Shown here: positions 8,449-16,073 of the stretch, in pieces
Position numbering within the stretch: position 1 is the stretch's first letter
How the letters are laid out: each line of letters begins with the position of its first letter
DNA from: Sporomusa sphaeroides DSM 2875
GTDB taxonomy: Bacteria > Bacillota > Negativicutes > Sporomusales > Sporomusaceae
DNA: 64,000 nucleotides
Direction: 5' to 3'
Assembly (NCBI RefSeq): GCF_001941975.2
Contig: NZ_CP146991.1
Location: 3,345,001-3,409,000, forward strand
Notes under the pieces: model-generated
What the model was told of the DNA's origin: nothing
The model's input: only the letters and a program-made list of their open reading frames with translations
Database searches by the model: none
Made by a program: the position numbers and the translations under genes

Positions 8449-9831
8449 TTATTTCGTTACGATATACTTTTTCATCATCCGTACAGCAACCTGCGGGTAT
8501 TCTTCTCCCAACAGGCCCATTGCGGACATGATATATTCTTTGTCAATAGGGAACCGGGCTTCTTTCGGTTTGAGCACCAGCGGATCGGCTTCATCAAACA
8601 ATATGCCTTTTAAAATTTCTTCCGGCTCGGGATTGTTGACAATAACCCCGCCTGTGCCAATTACTGCCGTCACTTTTGTCAAATCCTTGCCATGCTGGAC
8701 AAACGAGCTGCCCATTGGCGTAAAGTAGGTGATTAAGTGTCCGACATGCCTGTCCGCCCCCAGCCGCACACAGGCTTTGCCCATGGCAATTTCAATCCTG
8801 GCCTCGGCTTCGGTTTGCGGCAGGTGATCAATATCAGCTTCCACTTTTAACACATAGGCCGCAGCTTCTGCTTCGGTAACTCCGGCAAATTCGGCAATCA
8901 ACTCAGCTCCGGCTGCCTTTAACAGCGCTCCGGCACTGTAGCGCATACCCAGGTCGCCTTCGACCGTGCGCTTGCCAAACGGTTCAGCCAAACCTTTTAA
9001 GTTTACCCCGCCGACCGTCGGGTCGCCTTTGGCAATGGAATAGACATCAGTAGTTGCCCCGCCGATATCAACAACCATCAAATCACCCAGACCAGGCTCC
9101 TTGCCCGCTCCCTGACTTAAGAGCTCAGCGGCTCTAAGCACGGCAGCCGGTGTCGGCATTACCATACGGTCAACCATTTTATTGGCCCGGTTCAAGCCTT
9201 TTGCTTCGGTTATCCGCTTCAAAAAGATATCCCGGATCACGGCGCGGGCGGGCTCAATATTGAGTTCATCCAGCTTTGGCATAACATTTTCGGTAGGACG
9301 CACTACAGAAAGCTTTTCTGATAGAATTTTGACCACCGCCGGGGCTACCGATTTGTTGCCTGCCACGACAACAGGCACATCCAGCCCCAGTTCAGCGAGC
9401 ATCCTGGCATTATGCAAAATTACTTTTTGATTTCCGCCGTCGGTGCCGCCGGCCAAGAGAATGATGTCCGGCTTAAGTCCGGCAATTTCTTCAATCTCAT
9501 ATTCATTCAGTTCATGAGTAAATACCTTCAGCACCTTGGCACCGGCTCCCAAGGCAGCCCGTTTGGCTGCTTCAGCAGTCATCTCAGGCACCAGGCCGAC
9601 AGCTATCATTTTAAGCCCGCCGGCAGCGCTTGAGCAGGCAAGCACCTTCTCAAACTCCAGCTTGCCAGTCTTGGCAGTGAGTGCGGCTAATGCTTGATTC
9701 AAACCGTCCATGATATCTGTCTCGACAGTAGTAATACCTCTGGCAGTACCTAACACTTGCTCCTGTTCAACGTCTACTGCTGTAATTTTGGTATATGTAC
9801 TGCCAAAATCGATAAGCAAAACGTTATTCAA
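8449..9831 (-). CDS. glmL: Glutamate mutase accessory/reactivating ATPase GlmL
   Basis: 460 residues, ASKHA-fold protein of the MutL/GlmL family: N-terminal LLIDFGSTYTK phosphate-binding loop, LLAGGTDGGN and MVVDIGGATTDVYS. GlmL lies between glmS and glmE in glutamate mutase operons and is thought to be an ATP-dependent reactivase exchanging damaged cobalamin. Here it lies 16 bp after glmS and 23 bp before glmE. Intact, with no odd features. Confidence 0.95.
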   Translation of the reverse strand: MNNVLLIDFGSTYTKITAVDVEQEQVLGTARGITTVETDIMDGLNQALAALTAKTGKLEFEKVLACSSAAGGLKMIAVGLVPEMTAEAAKRAALGAGAKVLKVFTHELNEYEIEEIAGLKPDIILLAGGTDGGNQKVILHNARMLAELGLDVPVVVAGNKSVAPAVVKILSEKLSVVRPTENVMPKLDELNIEPARAVIRDIFLKRITEAKGLNRANKMVDRMVMPTPAAVLRAAELLSQGAGKEPGLGDLMVVDIGGATTDVYSIAKGDPTVGGVNLKGLAEPFGKRTVEGDLGMRYSAGALLKAAGAELIAEFAGVTEAEAAAYVLKVEADIDHLPQTEAEARIEIAMGKACVRLGADRHVGHLITYFTPMGSSFVQHGKDLTKVTAVIGTGGVIVNNPEPEEILKGILFDEADPLVLKPKEARFPIDKEYIMSAMGLLGEEYPQVAVRMMKKYIVTK

Positions 9832-9847
9832 AGCAAAGACCCCTTTA

Positions 9848-10264
9848 TTATTTCAAGTCCTCTTTCAAATCGGCAAGCACTTGCTCAGGCAGTGTGCCTG
9901 GCGCATATACTTTGTCATAGCCCATAGCAAGGAACTTTTTCTCAACTTCAGTAAAATCAGATTTACCAACAACCAGGTTACCGCCAACATACAGCAGAAT
10001 GTCTTCAATGCCGGCTTCACGGCAACGGTCTCTTAAACCACGGCAGTCAATTTCGCCGTGTCCATAAAGCGAAGCCACCAAAATTGCCTTGGCATCGGTT
10101 TCGATTGCCGCATTAACAAATTCTTCCTGAGGCACCAGCACCCCCAGGTTAATTACTTCATAACCGGCCGCTGTGAGAGCATGGTTGAGGATTTTGTTGC
10201 CGACTGCATGGCAGTCAGCGCCAATTACGCCTAAAATAACCTTTTCCTTGTTTGTCATCTCCAC
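9848..10264 (-). CDS. glmS: Glutamate mutase sigma (S) subunit, cobalamin-binding
   Basis: 138 residues, the usual size for MutS/GlmS. It has the base-off/His-on cobalamin motif DxHxxG as DCHAVG at 17-22, followed by SLYGHGE and YVGGNLVVG, which line the nucleotide-tail pocket. With GlmE it forms glutamate mutase. Its start overlaps the last base of the upstream GntR-type regulator gene (10264), so the regulator and enzyme genes are one transcript. An alternative start is the ATG at 10258. Confidence 0.96.
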   Translation of the reverse strand: MEMTNKEKVILGVIGADCHAVGNKILNHALTAAGYEVINLGVLVPQEEFVNAAIETDAKAILVASLYGHGEIDCRGLRDRCREAGIEDILLYVGGNLVVGKSDFTEVEKKFLAMGYDKVYAPGTLPEQVLADLKEDLK

Positions 10265-11241
10265 TACTCCTTTGCTTTATCAGTCTCTGCTACCAACCGG
10301 CCGATGACCTGTTGGAGCGATCCCTGGTCTATTTCGTAGTAAAAAGTGATGATATCCTGTGTTTCTGCAGCTGCCTGGCGTACCATTTGCTTCATCGACT
10401 CGGCGGCAATAATGACCTTATACCCGGCTATACATTGCCTAACCTGCTCCCGTTCAGTCCCGGTACAGGCTTTCAGCCCAATACCGTTACAGCCAATCTT
10501 GGTCAGGAGACGATCAAGCGCATCCACAAATTCCTGTGTTTTAGCAACAACAGCCACCTCAGTACCAGGCTGCAGTCGGGCCAGCTTAATGACCGCTTCG
10601 AGATTGGGTACAGAAGCCACAGCCAGCAACTTGGCAGTATTGCCGAGCACCCCCGCAACAACCGACTGGTGTTCCGCCGTCGTGATCACCAGATCACAGG
10701 CGGCAAGAAATTCAACCTTTACCACACCGGCTAAGAGGTCTGACAGCACTACCGGTTCAAATTGCGCATGCGCCGTTTGACTGAGCTGAGCGATGAACTG
10801 TTCCACATATTCCAGGGTACAATCCACAACAGCCACCCTGAGCTGCCTGGTTGACAGTTCGCGTTCTTTGGCCCGGATGGCGGTAATGTTGGCAAACTGT
10901 TCCACAGTAAACCCCAGTTCAACCACCTGTACCATTGCCGCGTCAATAATTTTGAGCGCCCGTTCAATCCGGCTGCCTGCGACATCCGCGCCAGCCGCCG
11001 TTATATCTCCAGCCTGTCCGCGGACAAAAGTACCGCGTCCCTGCCGGGCCTCAAGAACTCCTTCAAGCAAAAGTTCCTTATAGGCAACACTGACGGTATT
11101 GCGGCTAATGCCCAGTTCTTCGGCCAAACTGCGTTCTGTCGGCAGCTTATCGCCTTTTTGGTAATAGCCTGTCTTGATTTTGTCCAAGATGTACGCTTTT
11201 ACCTGCAAATAAATAGGTATGCCAAGTTTTTGCACAATCAT
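10264..11241 (-). CDS. GntR-family regulator of the methylaspartate operon
   Basis: 325 residues. N-terminal winged helix (about 8-75, [21 protein letters not shown]... [31 protein letters not shown]) of GntR type, followed by a C-terminal domain of about 230 residues that I do not recognise as FadR, HutC or aminotransferase-like. It is the first gene of the glutamate fermentation operon and overlaps glmS by one base. Upstream there is a promoter and a palindrome (ATTGGATTAATCCAAT) placed to act as its operator, so autoregulated control of the operon by glutamate or a pathway intermediate is inferred. Confidence 0.9.
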   Translation of the reverse strand: MIVQKLGIPIYLQVKAYILDKIKTGYYQKGDKLPTERSLAEELGISRNTVSVAYKELLLEGVLEARQGRGTFVRGQAGDITAAGADVAGSRIERALKIIDAAMVQVVELGFTVEQFANITAIRAKERELSTRQLRVAVVDCTLEYVEQFIAQLSQTAHAQFEPVVLSDLLAGVVKVEFLAACDLVITTAEHQSVVAGVLGNTAKLLAVASVPNLEAVIKLARLQPGTEVAVVAKTQEFVDALDRLLTKIGCNGIGLKACTGTEREQVRQCIAGYKVIIAAESMKQMVRQAAAETQDIITFYYEIDQGSLQQVIGRLVAETDKAKE

Positions 11242-11256
11242 AATATCATCATCCCA

Positions 11257-11287
11257 CCAAATTGGACCATTGGATTAATCCAATTTG
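11257..11287. promoter_or_regulatory. Operator for the GntR regulator
   Basis: Perfect 16-bp palindrome ATTGGATTAATCCAAT (11269-11284), flanked on the left by a further CCAAATTGG half-site. It lies 28 bp upstream of the regulator start and just downstream of the predicted transcription start, where a bound repressor would block elongation or initiation. Inferred from symmetry and position. Confidence 0.6.
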
Positions 11288-11300
11288 AATTTCTAAAGCT

Positions 11301-11329
11301 ATTATCTCATACCATTTGCGAAAAAGCAA
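11301..11329 (-). promoter_or_regulatory. Predicted sigma-A promoter of the glutamate fermentation operon
   Basis: Reading leftward: TTGCTT (11329-11324), 17-bp spacer, GATAAT (11306-11301). Points into the GntR gene with the operator palindrome immediately downstream. Confidence 0.55.
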
Positions 11330-11498
11330 GAAAATTCTACAAAAAAATACTGTATTCATTAAACTTTTTTTATCTGCTTTTCACCTCTGAAAATAGTGTT
11401 TCCTGGCTATGTATTTTTAGCCGTCCGCCAGGTCTTATGTTGGGCACGCAAAACATATATATCTTGTCAGGACAAAACAAAGAGGGGTTATAACAAAA

Positions 11499-11526
11499 CT
11501 TGGGGCACGCCTAAGCGTGCCCCAAG
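11499..11526 (-). terminator. Terminator after ykvI copy 1
   Basis: Stem CTTGGGGCACGC / GCGTGCCCCAAG with a 4-nt loop, followed in the leftward direction by TTTTGTT. The same kind of hairpin in similar flanking sequence ends the larA gene at 20697-20716. Confidence 0.7.
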
Positions 11527-11611
11527 TACAAATCATGCATCAGCAACCCTATATTGTTGTCTTTTATTCTAACCTACTGATATATATGGCATTTCGACTT
11601 CTGCCTTACTT

Positions 11612-12823
11612 TTATAGTGCTTCTTCGTCAATTCCCATTTCTTTGCGCTTTCTGGCATTGTTCCTGATTTTGATGGTACCGACAATGATTTCCGGAATAA
11701 GTACGAAGAATAAGCCGATATAACCAACCGAGCCGTAACCTTTTACGACAATATTGGTCAGGCCAAAAATCGATATGCCTGTACAGATTGCAATCGTGAC
11801 AAACGAAACAAAAATTCTGCGCACCCGGAGGCTTTCAAACATACCTTCAGGCTTTATCACCGATTCAAACCGGGCAACGGCAGCAAAGGTCAGCGCTACC
11901 CCGCTGCCCAGCAAGGCAACGAACAGAATGAGGCTATACAGCACCTTCAGCCAGTCTATGCCCAGATGGGTAGTGACATAGTATACCGGCAGCGTCTGTT
12001 TCACAGAACCGGGCGCAAAACCAAGCAGCATGAGACAGACAAGCAACAGAAAGACGCCATTGAACAATGTGCCGAAGAACATGAACCAGTTGCATTCCTT
12101 GGTGGTCTTAATATTTTGCGCCGCCGACAGCATCGGCATCGCCGTGAACGATTGGAACCCGACATAAATAAGCATCAGCCAAACGGCTTCTCCAAAACCG
12201 GTGCCAAAGGTTTCCTTGGTAGCGATAAAATTCTGCCATTGGAGCGCGCCGGCCTCAATACCCAGATAGGCAAGCAGGCCAAGGGTGGGGATCAGGAAAT
12301 AAGTCTTGAAGTTCAAGGCCTTAATAATCAAACCGCCGCCGAAGATCGTCAACAGCAAGGTGATGAAACCCACTGACGTAATACCGATACCATAATTAAG
12401 TCCCATGGTACTCTGGAGCAGGGAGCCCGCACCCGCTATCGCCGTGCTTACGGCACAGGCGATCAGCATAAGGTTCCCGAATTCAAATATAATTCCAAAC
12501 TGCTTTTCGTACGGGTGATAGAGAACATTGGCATAGGCTTTATAGTTGTATGCCTTGTGATCTTTGGCTAACACAAGGGCATTCCGGTGGCCCCAGCCTA
12601 AAAGAATCATAGCGATTATTGGTAGAAAAACGGAATACCAGCCAAATTTAACATAAAAGTTGACTTCCTGGTTGCCGGTGGCAAACCCCCCGCCACAGTG
12701 GGTGGCAAACCAGACCGCCCCCATGGAAAGTCCGATTCCCCACCCCATTGACATCGGTTTTTTCCTGCCTGGTTCTGCATTTCCCGGGCCGGTCATCTGC
12801 TGCCCGTTATTGATATTACTCAT
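11612..12823 (-). CDS. YkvI-family membrane transporter, copy 1
   Basis: 403 residues with about ten hydrophobic helices; belongs to the YkvI-type group distantly related to APC-fold amino acid carriers. A conserved GGGFATGNQE lies in the first helix region, with NIVVKGYGSVGYIG near the C-terminus. Nearly identical along its whole length to the protein at 22092-23303, down to the last residues RKRKEMGIDEEAL. Substrate unknown; an amino acid or organic acid used in fermentation is plausible from context. It stands alone here, behind a promoter almost identical to the one driving the vor-ykvI-larA operon, and looks like the surviving gene of a duplicated operon. Start is set by GGAGG 7 bp before the ATG. 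Confidence 0.85.
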   Translation of the reverse strand: MSNINNGQQMTGPGNAEPGRKKPMSMGWGIGLSMGAVWFATHCGGGFATGNQEVNFYVKFGWYSVFLPIIAMILLGWGHRNALVLAKDHKAYNYKAYANVLYHPYEKQFGIIFEFGNLMLIACAVSTAIAGAGSLLQSTMGLNYGIGITSVGFITLLLTIFGGGLIIKALNFKTYFLIPTLGLLAYLGIEAGALQWQNFIATKETFGTGFGEAVWLMLIYVGFQSFTAMPMLSAAQNIKTTKECNWFMFFGTLFNGVFLLLVCLMLLGFAPGSVKQTLPVYYVTTHLGIDWLKVLYSLILFVALLGSGVALTFAAVARFESVIKPEGMFESLRVRRIFVSFVTIAICTGISIFGLTNIVVKGYGSVGYIGLFFVLIPEIIVGTIKIRNNARKRKEMGIDEEAL

Positions 12824-12924
12824 CCTCTCGCCTCCAATGTATGTAGTTCACCGCCGCCTTTAATGGCCTAAAAATAATAAAGTTCGTTGTTGGCATACTC
12901 TTCCTTTCTTGATATGATATTACC

Positions 12925-12953
12925 ATCATACTATTGTGTAAATAACCTGTCAA
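12925..12953 (-). promoter_or_regulatory. Promoter of ykvI copy 1
   Basis: Leftward TTGACA (12953-12948), 17-bp spacer, TATGAT (12930-12925). The boxes and most flanking bases match the promoter at 26089-26117. Confidence 0.75.
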
Positions 12954-13025
12954 TCGCGAAAGATATTATGGCATCGGTGTTACCCTTATCCTGTCCTAGC
13001 AGAAAGTTATACTTGCTGTCAGGAC

Positions 13026-13050
13026 AAAAAAAACCGCCGTAAAGGCGAGA
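13026..13050 (-). terminator. Orphan leftward terminator, copy of the yfcE terminator
   Basis: CTCGCC-TTTAC-GGCG stem followed leftward by TTTTTTTT. No minus-strand gene precedes it. It is a copy of the hairpin at 26213-26237, followed by one copy of the recurring TGTCCTGACAGC motif. Confidence 0.55.
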
Positions 13051-13118
13051 TTCATAATTCCATAATTATGAATCTGAAAAAAATTGAATCTTTGAACTGA
13101 AAACTTTTACCTGTCGAG

Positions 13119-13147
13119 TTGAAAAATATTTCAAATTCATGTAATAT
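13119..13147 (+). promoter_or_regulatory. Promoter and possible operator of the FadR-type gene
   Basis: TTGAAA (13119-13124), 17-bp spacer, TAATAT (13142-13147). The -35 box is one arm of TTGAAA-AATA-TTTCAA, a small dyad that may be the regulator's own binding site. Confidence 0.5.
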
Positions 13148-13182
13148 AAATAAGATATCCTAGATTTACCGGAGGATCAACT

Positions 13183-13896
13183 ATGGCTCAAATTAAAAAA
13201 GTCAAATTATCTGATACAGTAGTCGAAGAAGTTTTAAAGGCTCTTGAAAACGGCCGGTTTAAGCCTGGGGAAAAAATCCCGTCAGAAAGTGTTTTGACAA
13301 AAGAATTTGGTGTCAGCCGGACGACCTTGCGAGAAGCATTTCAAAAACTTGAATTATTGGGCAAAATGTCTATTCGCCAAGGTGACGGAACCTATGTAAA
13401 CGATGGTCCGCCACCTACTATATATAACCATATCAACTCTGCCTTCATATTCGGCAATACCGATATGACCAAGCTTTTGGAAGCCAGAGAATGTTTAGAG
13501 ATGTATGCGATAAAATTAGTTGCCAACCGTGCTACCGCCGAGGATGTTGCCAGACTCTATGAGAGTATTAGCTCAGAAAAAGATAACTTGACTCCCCAAA
13601 ATTTCCCAAAACAGGATTTCTTATTTCATCAGTTGCTTATTGAATTAAGTGACAACCCAATTCTTTTGGGTTTCTGGACTTCCATCATGTCTCTGATTAA
13701 GGAAGAACAAACCCGCATAGCCAATATACCGGGTGTGCCGGAGCAAGCATGGGAAACCCACAAACAGATTATTAAAGCCATTGAAAAAAACGATGCCAAG
13801 AAAGCCCAAGCTTGCATGCAGCAACATTTATCCTTATTGCCGGGAATTGTTTTATCAGATGTTTCTCACAGAAAAAGCCGGGAAAATAACAAATAG
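13183..13896 (+). CDS. FadR-subfamily GntR transcriptional regulator
   Basis: 237 residues. GntR winged helix at about 10-75 (EKIPSESVLTKEFGVSRTTLREAFQKL) and an all-helical FCD effector domain from about 95 to 225. FCD regulators usually bind small carboxylates such as lactate, glycolate or pyruvate at a metal site. It is the only plus-strand gene in this part and faces the buk-ptb-mcp-glcFD-larA genes, so a role as sensor for 2-hydroxyacid use is inferred from neighbours. Start is set by CGGAGG 8 bp before ATG. A strong hairpin terminator follows. Confidence 0.88.
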   Translation: MAQIKKVKLSDTVVEEVLKALENGRFKPGEKIPSESVLTKEFGVSRTTLREAFQKLELLGKMSIRQGDGTYVNDGPPPTIYNHINSAFIFGNTDMTKLLEARECLEMYAIKLVANRATAEDVARLYESISSEKDNLTPQNFPKQDFLFHQLLIELSDNPILLGFWTSIMSLIKEEQTRIANIPGVPEQAWETHKQIIKAIEKNDAKKAQACMQQHLSLLPGIVLSDVSHRKSRENNK

Positions 13897-13906
13897 GTTC
13901 TACGGA

Positions 13907-13957
13907 ACCATACCAATAAAAATAGCCCCTTCCAGGGGCTATTTTTATTGGTATGGT
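13907..13957. terminator. Strong bidirectional terminator between the FadR-type gene and buk
   Basis: Near-perfect stem of about 23 bp from ACCATACCAATAAAAATAGC through CCCTTCCAGGGG and back, with A- and T-rich stretches inside the stem on both strands. Sits between convergent genes. Confidence 0.85.
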
Positions 13958-14022
13958 GAGTCAAGACTCCCGCCGCTACAGGCGGTGTCAGTTCAGGTGG
14001 AGTCGACTCTCCACCTGAACCC
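13958..14022. repeat. Hairpin pair related to the structured repeat family
   Basis: On the minus strand it reads GTTCAGGTGGAG / CTCCACCTGAAC followed by a CCGCC...GGCGGGAGTCTT hairpin, resembling the first and second hairpins of the repeats at 54144-54265 and 59715-59854 but without the joining outer stem. It lies just downstream of buk. Confidence 0.45.
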
Positions 14023-14050
14023 ACGATGTTTCAGCAAAGCTGGAACAAGT

Positions 14051-15127
14051 TCACTGGTATACTTTGGCCTGCTCCTCACCGCTAAGCACTCGCAGCGCCC
14101 CCTCCGCCAAAGCAATCATTTCATTTTCTCCCGGAACAACCTTAATATCGGCGATGAATTGTACCCGGTCTGTAATCAGTTTGACAAGCAGCTGATCATA
14201 TGCAAGGCCACCGGTCAGAACAATAGAATCCACCCGGCCGGCCACTGCGGCCGAACCTGCCGCAATCTCTTTGGCAATCTGATAAGCCATGGCTTCATAA
14301 ACAAGTTTTGCTTTGGCATTACCTGCTGCAATCATTCTTCCCACTTCCCTGCCGTCATTGGTGCCCAAATAACCTACTAATCCCCCTTGGCCGACAAGCA
14401 ACTTCCTGACTTCACTCATTGAATACTTCCCGGAAAAGCACAATTCAATCAAGTAGCCGGTAGAAATACCACCTGCCCGTTCCGGGGAGAATGGCCCCTC
14501 TCCGCAAAGGGCGTTATTGACATCAACGACTTTTCCTCCCGTATGGACACCGACAGATATACCACCGCCCATATGGGCAATAATTAGATTAACTTCATTA
14601 TACGGTTTTCCCAACTCCCTGGAGATTTTACGGGCAACCGCCTTCTGGTTCAACGCATGAAAGATACTTATCCTGTCATAAGCGGGAAGACCGGATATTT
14701 TCGCAATGTCGGCAAGTTCATCAACCACCACCGGATCAACAATGAACGCAGGAATAGCCAGAGTATCCGCGATTTCCTTCGCAATGATTCCACCCAGGTT
14801 CGAAGCATGCTCCCCCCTGTGGGCAAGACGCAGATCTTTGATCATGGTTTCGTTAACCGCATATGTGCCGCCTTCAATGGGTTTTAACAAGCCGCCCCGC
14901 CCCACTACGGCATCCAGGATATCAATAGCTATGTTGTTTTCAGCCAATAGTGTAAGTATCCCATTTTTTCTAAACTGGTATTGTCCAATCACAGTTGTAA
15001 ATGCTGCCAGTTCCGCATTCGAATATCTGACTACCTCTTCATACAGCAACTGTTCATTGTCATAGACCGCCACTTTGGTCGACGTTGATCCTGGATTGAT
15101 TGCTAATATTCTAAACTTATCCTTCAT
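14051..15127 (-). CDS. buk: Butyrate kinase
   Basis: 358 residues from ATG 15127 (GGAGGAAAAAAGCT ribosome site); an upstream in-frame start would lie well inside ptb. ASKHA acetate/butyrate kinase family: AINPGSTSTKVAVY at the N-terminus, HMGGGISVGVH, and a C-terminal glycine-rich ILTGG-type loop (SIVLTGGLAY). Converts butyryl phosphate + ADP to butyrate + ATP, the energy-yielding last step of butyrate formation. Overlaps ptb upstream by 11 bp, so the two are translated together. A branched-chain acyl substrate is also possible, given the nearby 2-oxoacid oxidoreductase genes. Confidence 0.95.
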   Translation of the reverse strand: MKDKFRILAINPGSTSTKVAVYDNEQLLYEEVVRYSNAELAAFTTVIGQYQFRKNGILTLLAENNIAIDILDAVVGRGGLLKPIEGGTYAVNETMIKDLRLAHRGEHASNLGGIIAKEIADTLAIPAFIVDPVVVDELADIAKISGLPAYDRISIFHALNQKAVARKISRELGKPYNEVNLIIAHMGGGISVGVHTGGKVVDVNNALCGEGPFSPERAGGISTGYLIELCFSGKYSMSEVRKLLVGQGGLVGYLGTNDGREVGRMIAAGNAKAKLVYEAMAYQIAKEIAAGSAAVAGRVDSIVLTGGLAYDQLLVKLITDRVQFIADIKVVPGENEMIALAEGALRVLSGEEQAKVYQ

Positions 15128-16046
15128 AGCTTTTTTCCTCCTCACTTTTACTTGCCATTAAAACACCGATTGCTATGGAGTTGAGCTTTACAATATCGGA
15201 ATCGGCCCGTGATGTCAAAACAATCGGGGCTTTAGCTCCCACGATGATTCCCGCTATTTGGCCTCTTGCAAAAAACACGATGGATTTATACAATACATTT
15301 CCCGCTTCGATAAACGGCATTAGCAGAATGTCGGCATTACCTGCCACCGGCTGGGTAATGCCCTTATGTTTAGCGGCCTCTGGTGATACTGCATTATCCA
15401 AGGCAAGCGGTCCTGCGACAAGGCAGCCTGTTAGTTCGCCGGCTTGGTTCATTTTTACCAATGCCTCGGCCTCCAGGGTAGCCTTCATCTTGGTATTCAC
15501 TTTTTCTACCGCGCAGATACAAGCTACTTTGGGATTATCATTGCCAAGTGCATTAGCAACTTGTACTGCATTTTGGATGATCTGCTTTTTTACCGCTACA
15601 TCTGGTTCAATATTCATGGCCGCATCGGTAATATAAAACAATCTGTCATAGCCGGTCACACCGGCTACCGCCACATGAGACAGTACGTTTTCCGTCCTAA
15701 GCCCGAATTCTTTATCAAGTACAGCCTTTAGTATTACGGCAGTATCTACCAGTCCTTTCATAACTATTTGCGCTTCTCCCTGTGCAACCAGTCGTACCGC
15801 CGTTCTACAGGCTTCAATACTGTTTTTTTGGTCAATGATTTTGAACTTATCTATAGCAATATGGTTGTCTTGCGCGATCTGCCGGATTTCAGTCTCATTG
15901 CCGACTAATATGGCGGCAGCTATCCCTAATTCCCGGGCACTATTGACTGCCAGCAGCACTTCACAGTCCTGGGCAACTGCCACAGCAATGGTTTTAGGCC
16001 CTTTCAGCTGAGAAATCTTTACAATTTCTTCGAACCTTGTTATCAT
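15117..16046 (-). CDS. ptb: Phosphate butyryltransferase
   Basis: 309 residues of the phosphate acetyl/butyryltransferase family: KGLVDTAVILKAVLDKEFGLR and the C-terminal AKAPIVLTSRADSDIVKLNSIA signature. Converts butyryl-CoA + Pi to butyryl phosphate + CoA, the substrate of Buk. Starts 27 bp after the chemoreceptor gene and overlaps buk. Because vor-type oxidoreductases make branched acyl-CoAs, Ptb-Buk could also conserve energy from isobutyryl- or isovaleryl-CoA (inference). Confidence 0.95.
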   Translation of the reverse strand: MITRFEEIVKISQLKGPKTIAVAVAQDCEVLLAVNSARELGIAAAILVGNETEIRQIAQDNHIAIDKFKIIDQKNSIEACRTAVRLVAQGEAQIVMKGLVDTAVILKAVLDKEFGLRTENVLSHVAVAGVTGYDRLFYITDAAMNIEPDVAVKKQIIQNAVQVANALGNDNPKVACICAVEKVNTKMKATLEAEALVKMNQAGELTGCLVAGPLALDNAVSPEAAKHKGITQPVAGNADILLMPFIEAGNVLYKSIVFFARGQIAGIIVGAKAPIVLTSRADSDIVKLNSIAIGVLMASKSEEEKSYEG

Positions 16047-16073
16047 GCACTACCTCCTCCAGCTAAAATAGGA

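Larger units (their letters stand above)
11242..11611. other. Intergenic region between the GntR gene and ykvI copy 1
   Basis: 370 bp without a gene. It holds, in order, the GntR operator, the operon promoter (both firing leftward), one copy of the recurring TGTCCTGACA motif (11446-11470), the terminator of the ykvI gene (11499-11526) and a stretch (11524-11611) similar to the 3' flanks of larA and of ykvI copy 2. Confidence 0.6.
12824..13182. other. Promoter region of ykvI copy 1, a remnant of a duplicated segment
   Basis: 359 bp without a gene. 12824-12855 matches the leader of ykvI copy 2; 12916-12966 matches the vor operon promoter (26080-26130); 13031-13068 matches the yfcE 3' end and terminator (26213-26250), although no yfcE is here. 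The right end carries the promoter of the FadR-type gene. Confidence 0.65.
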
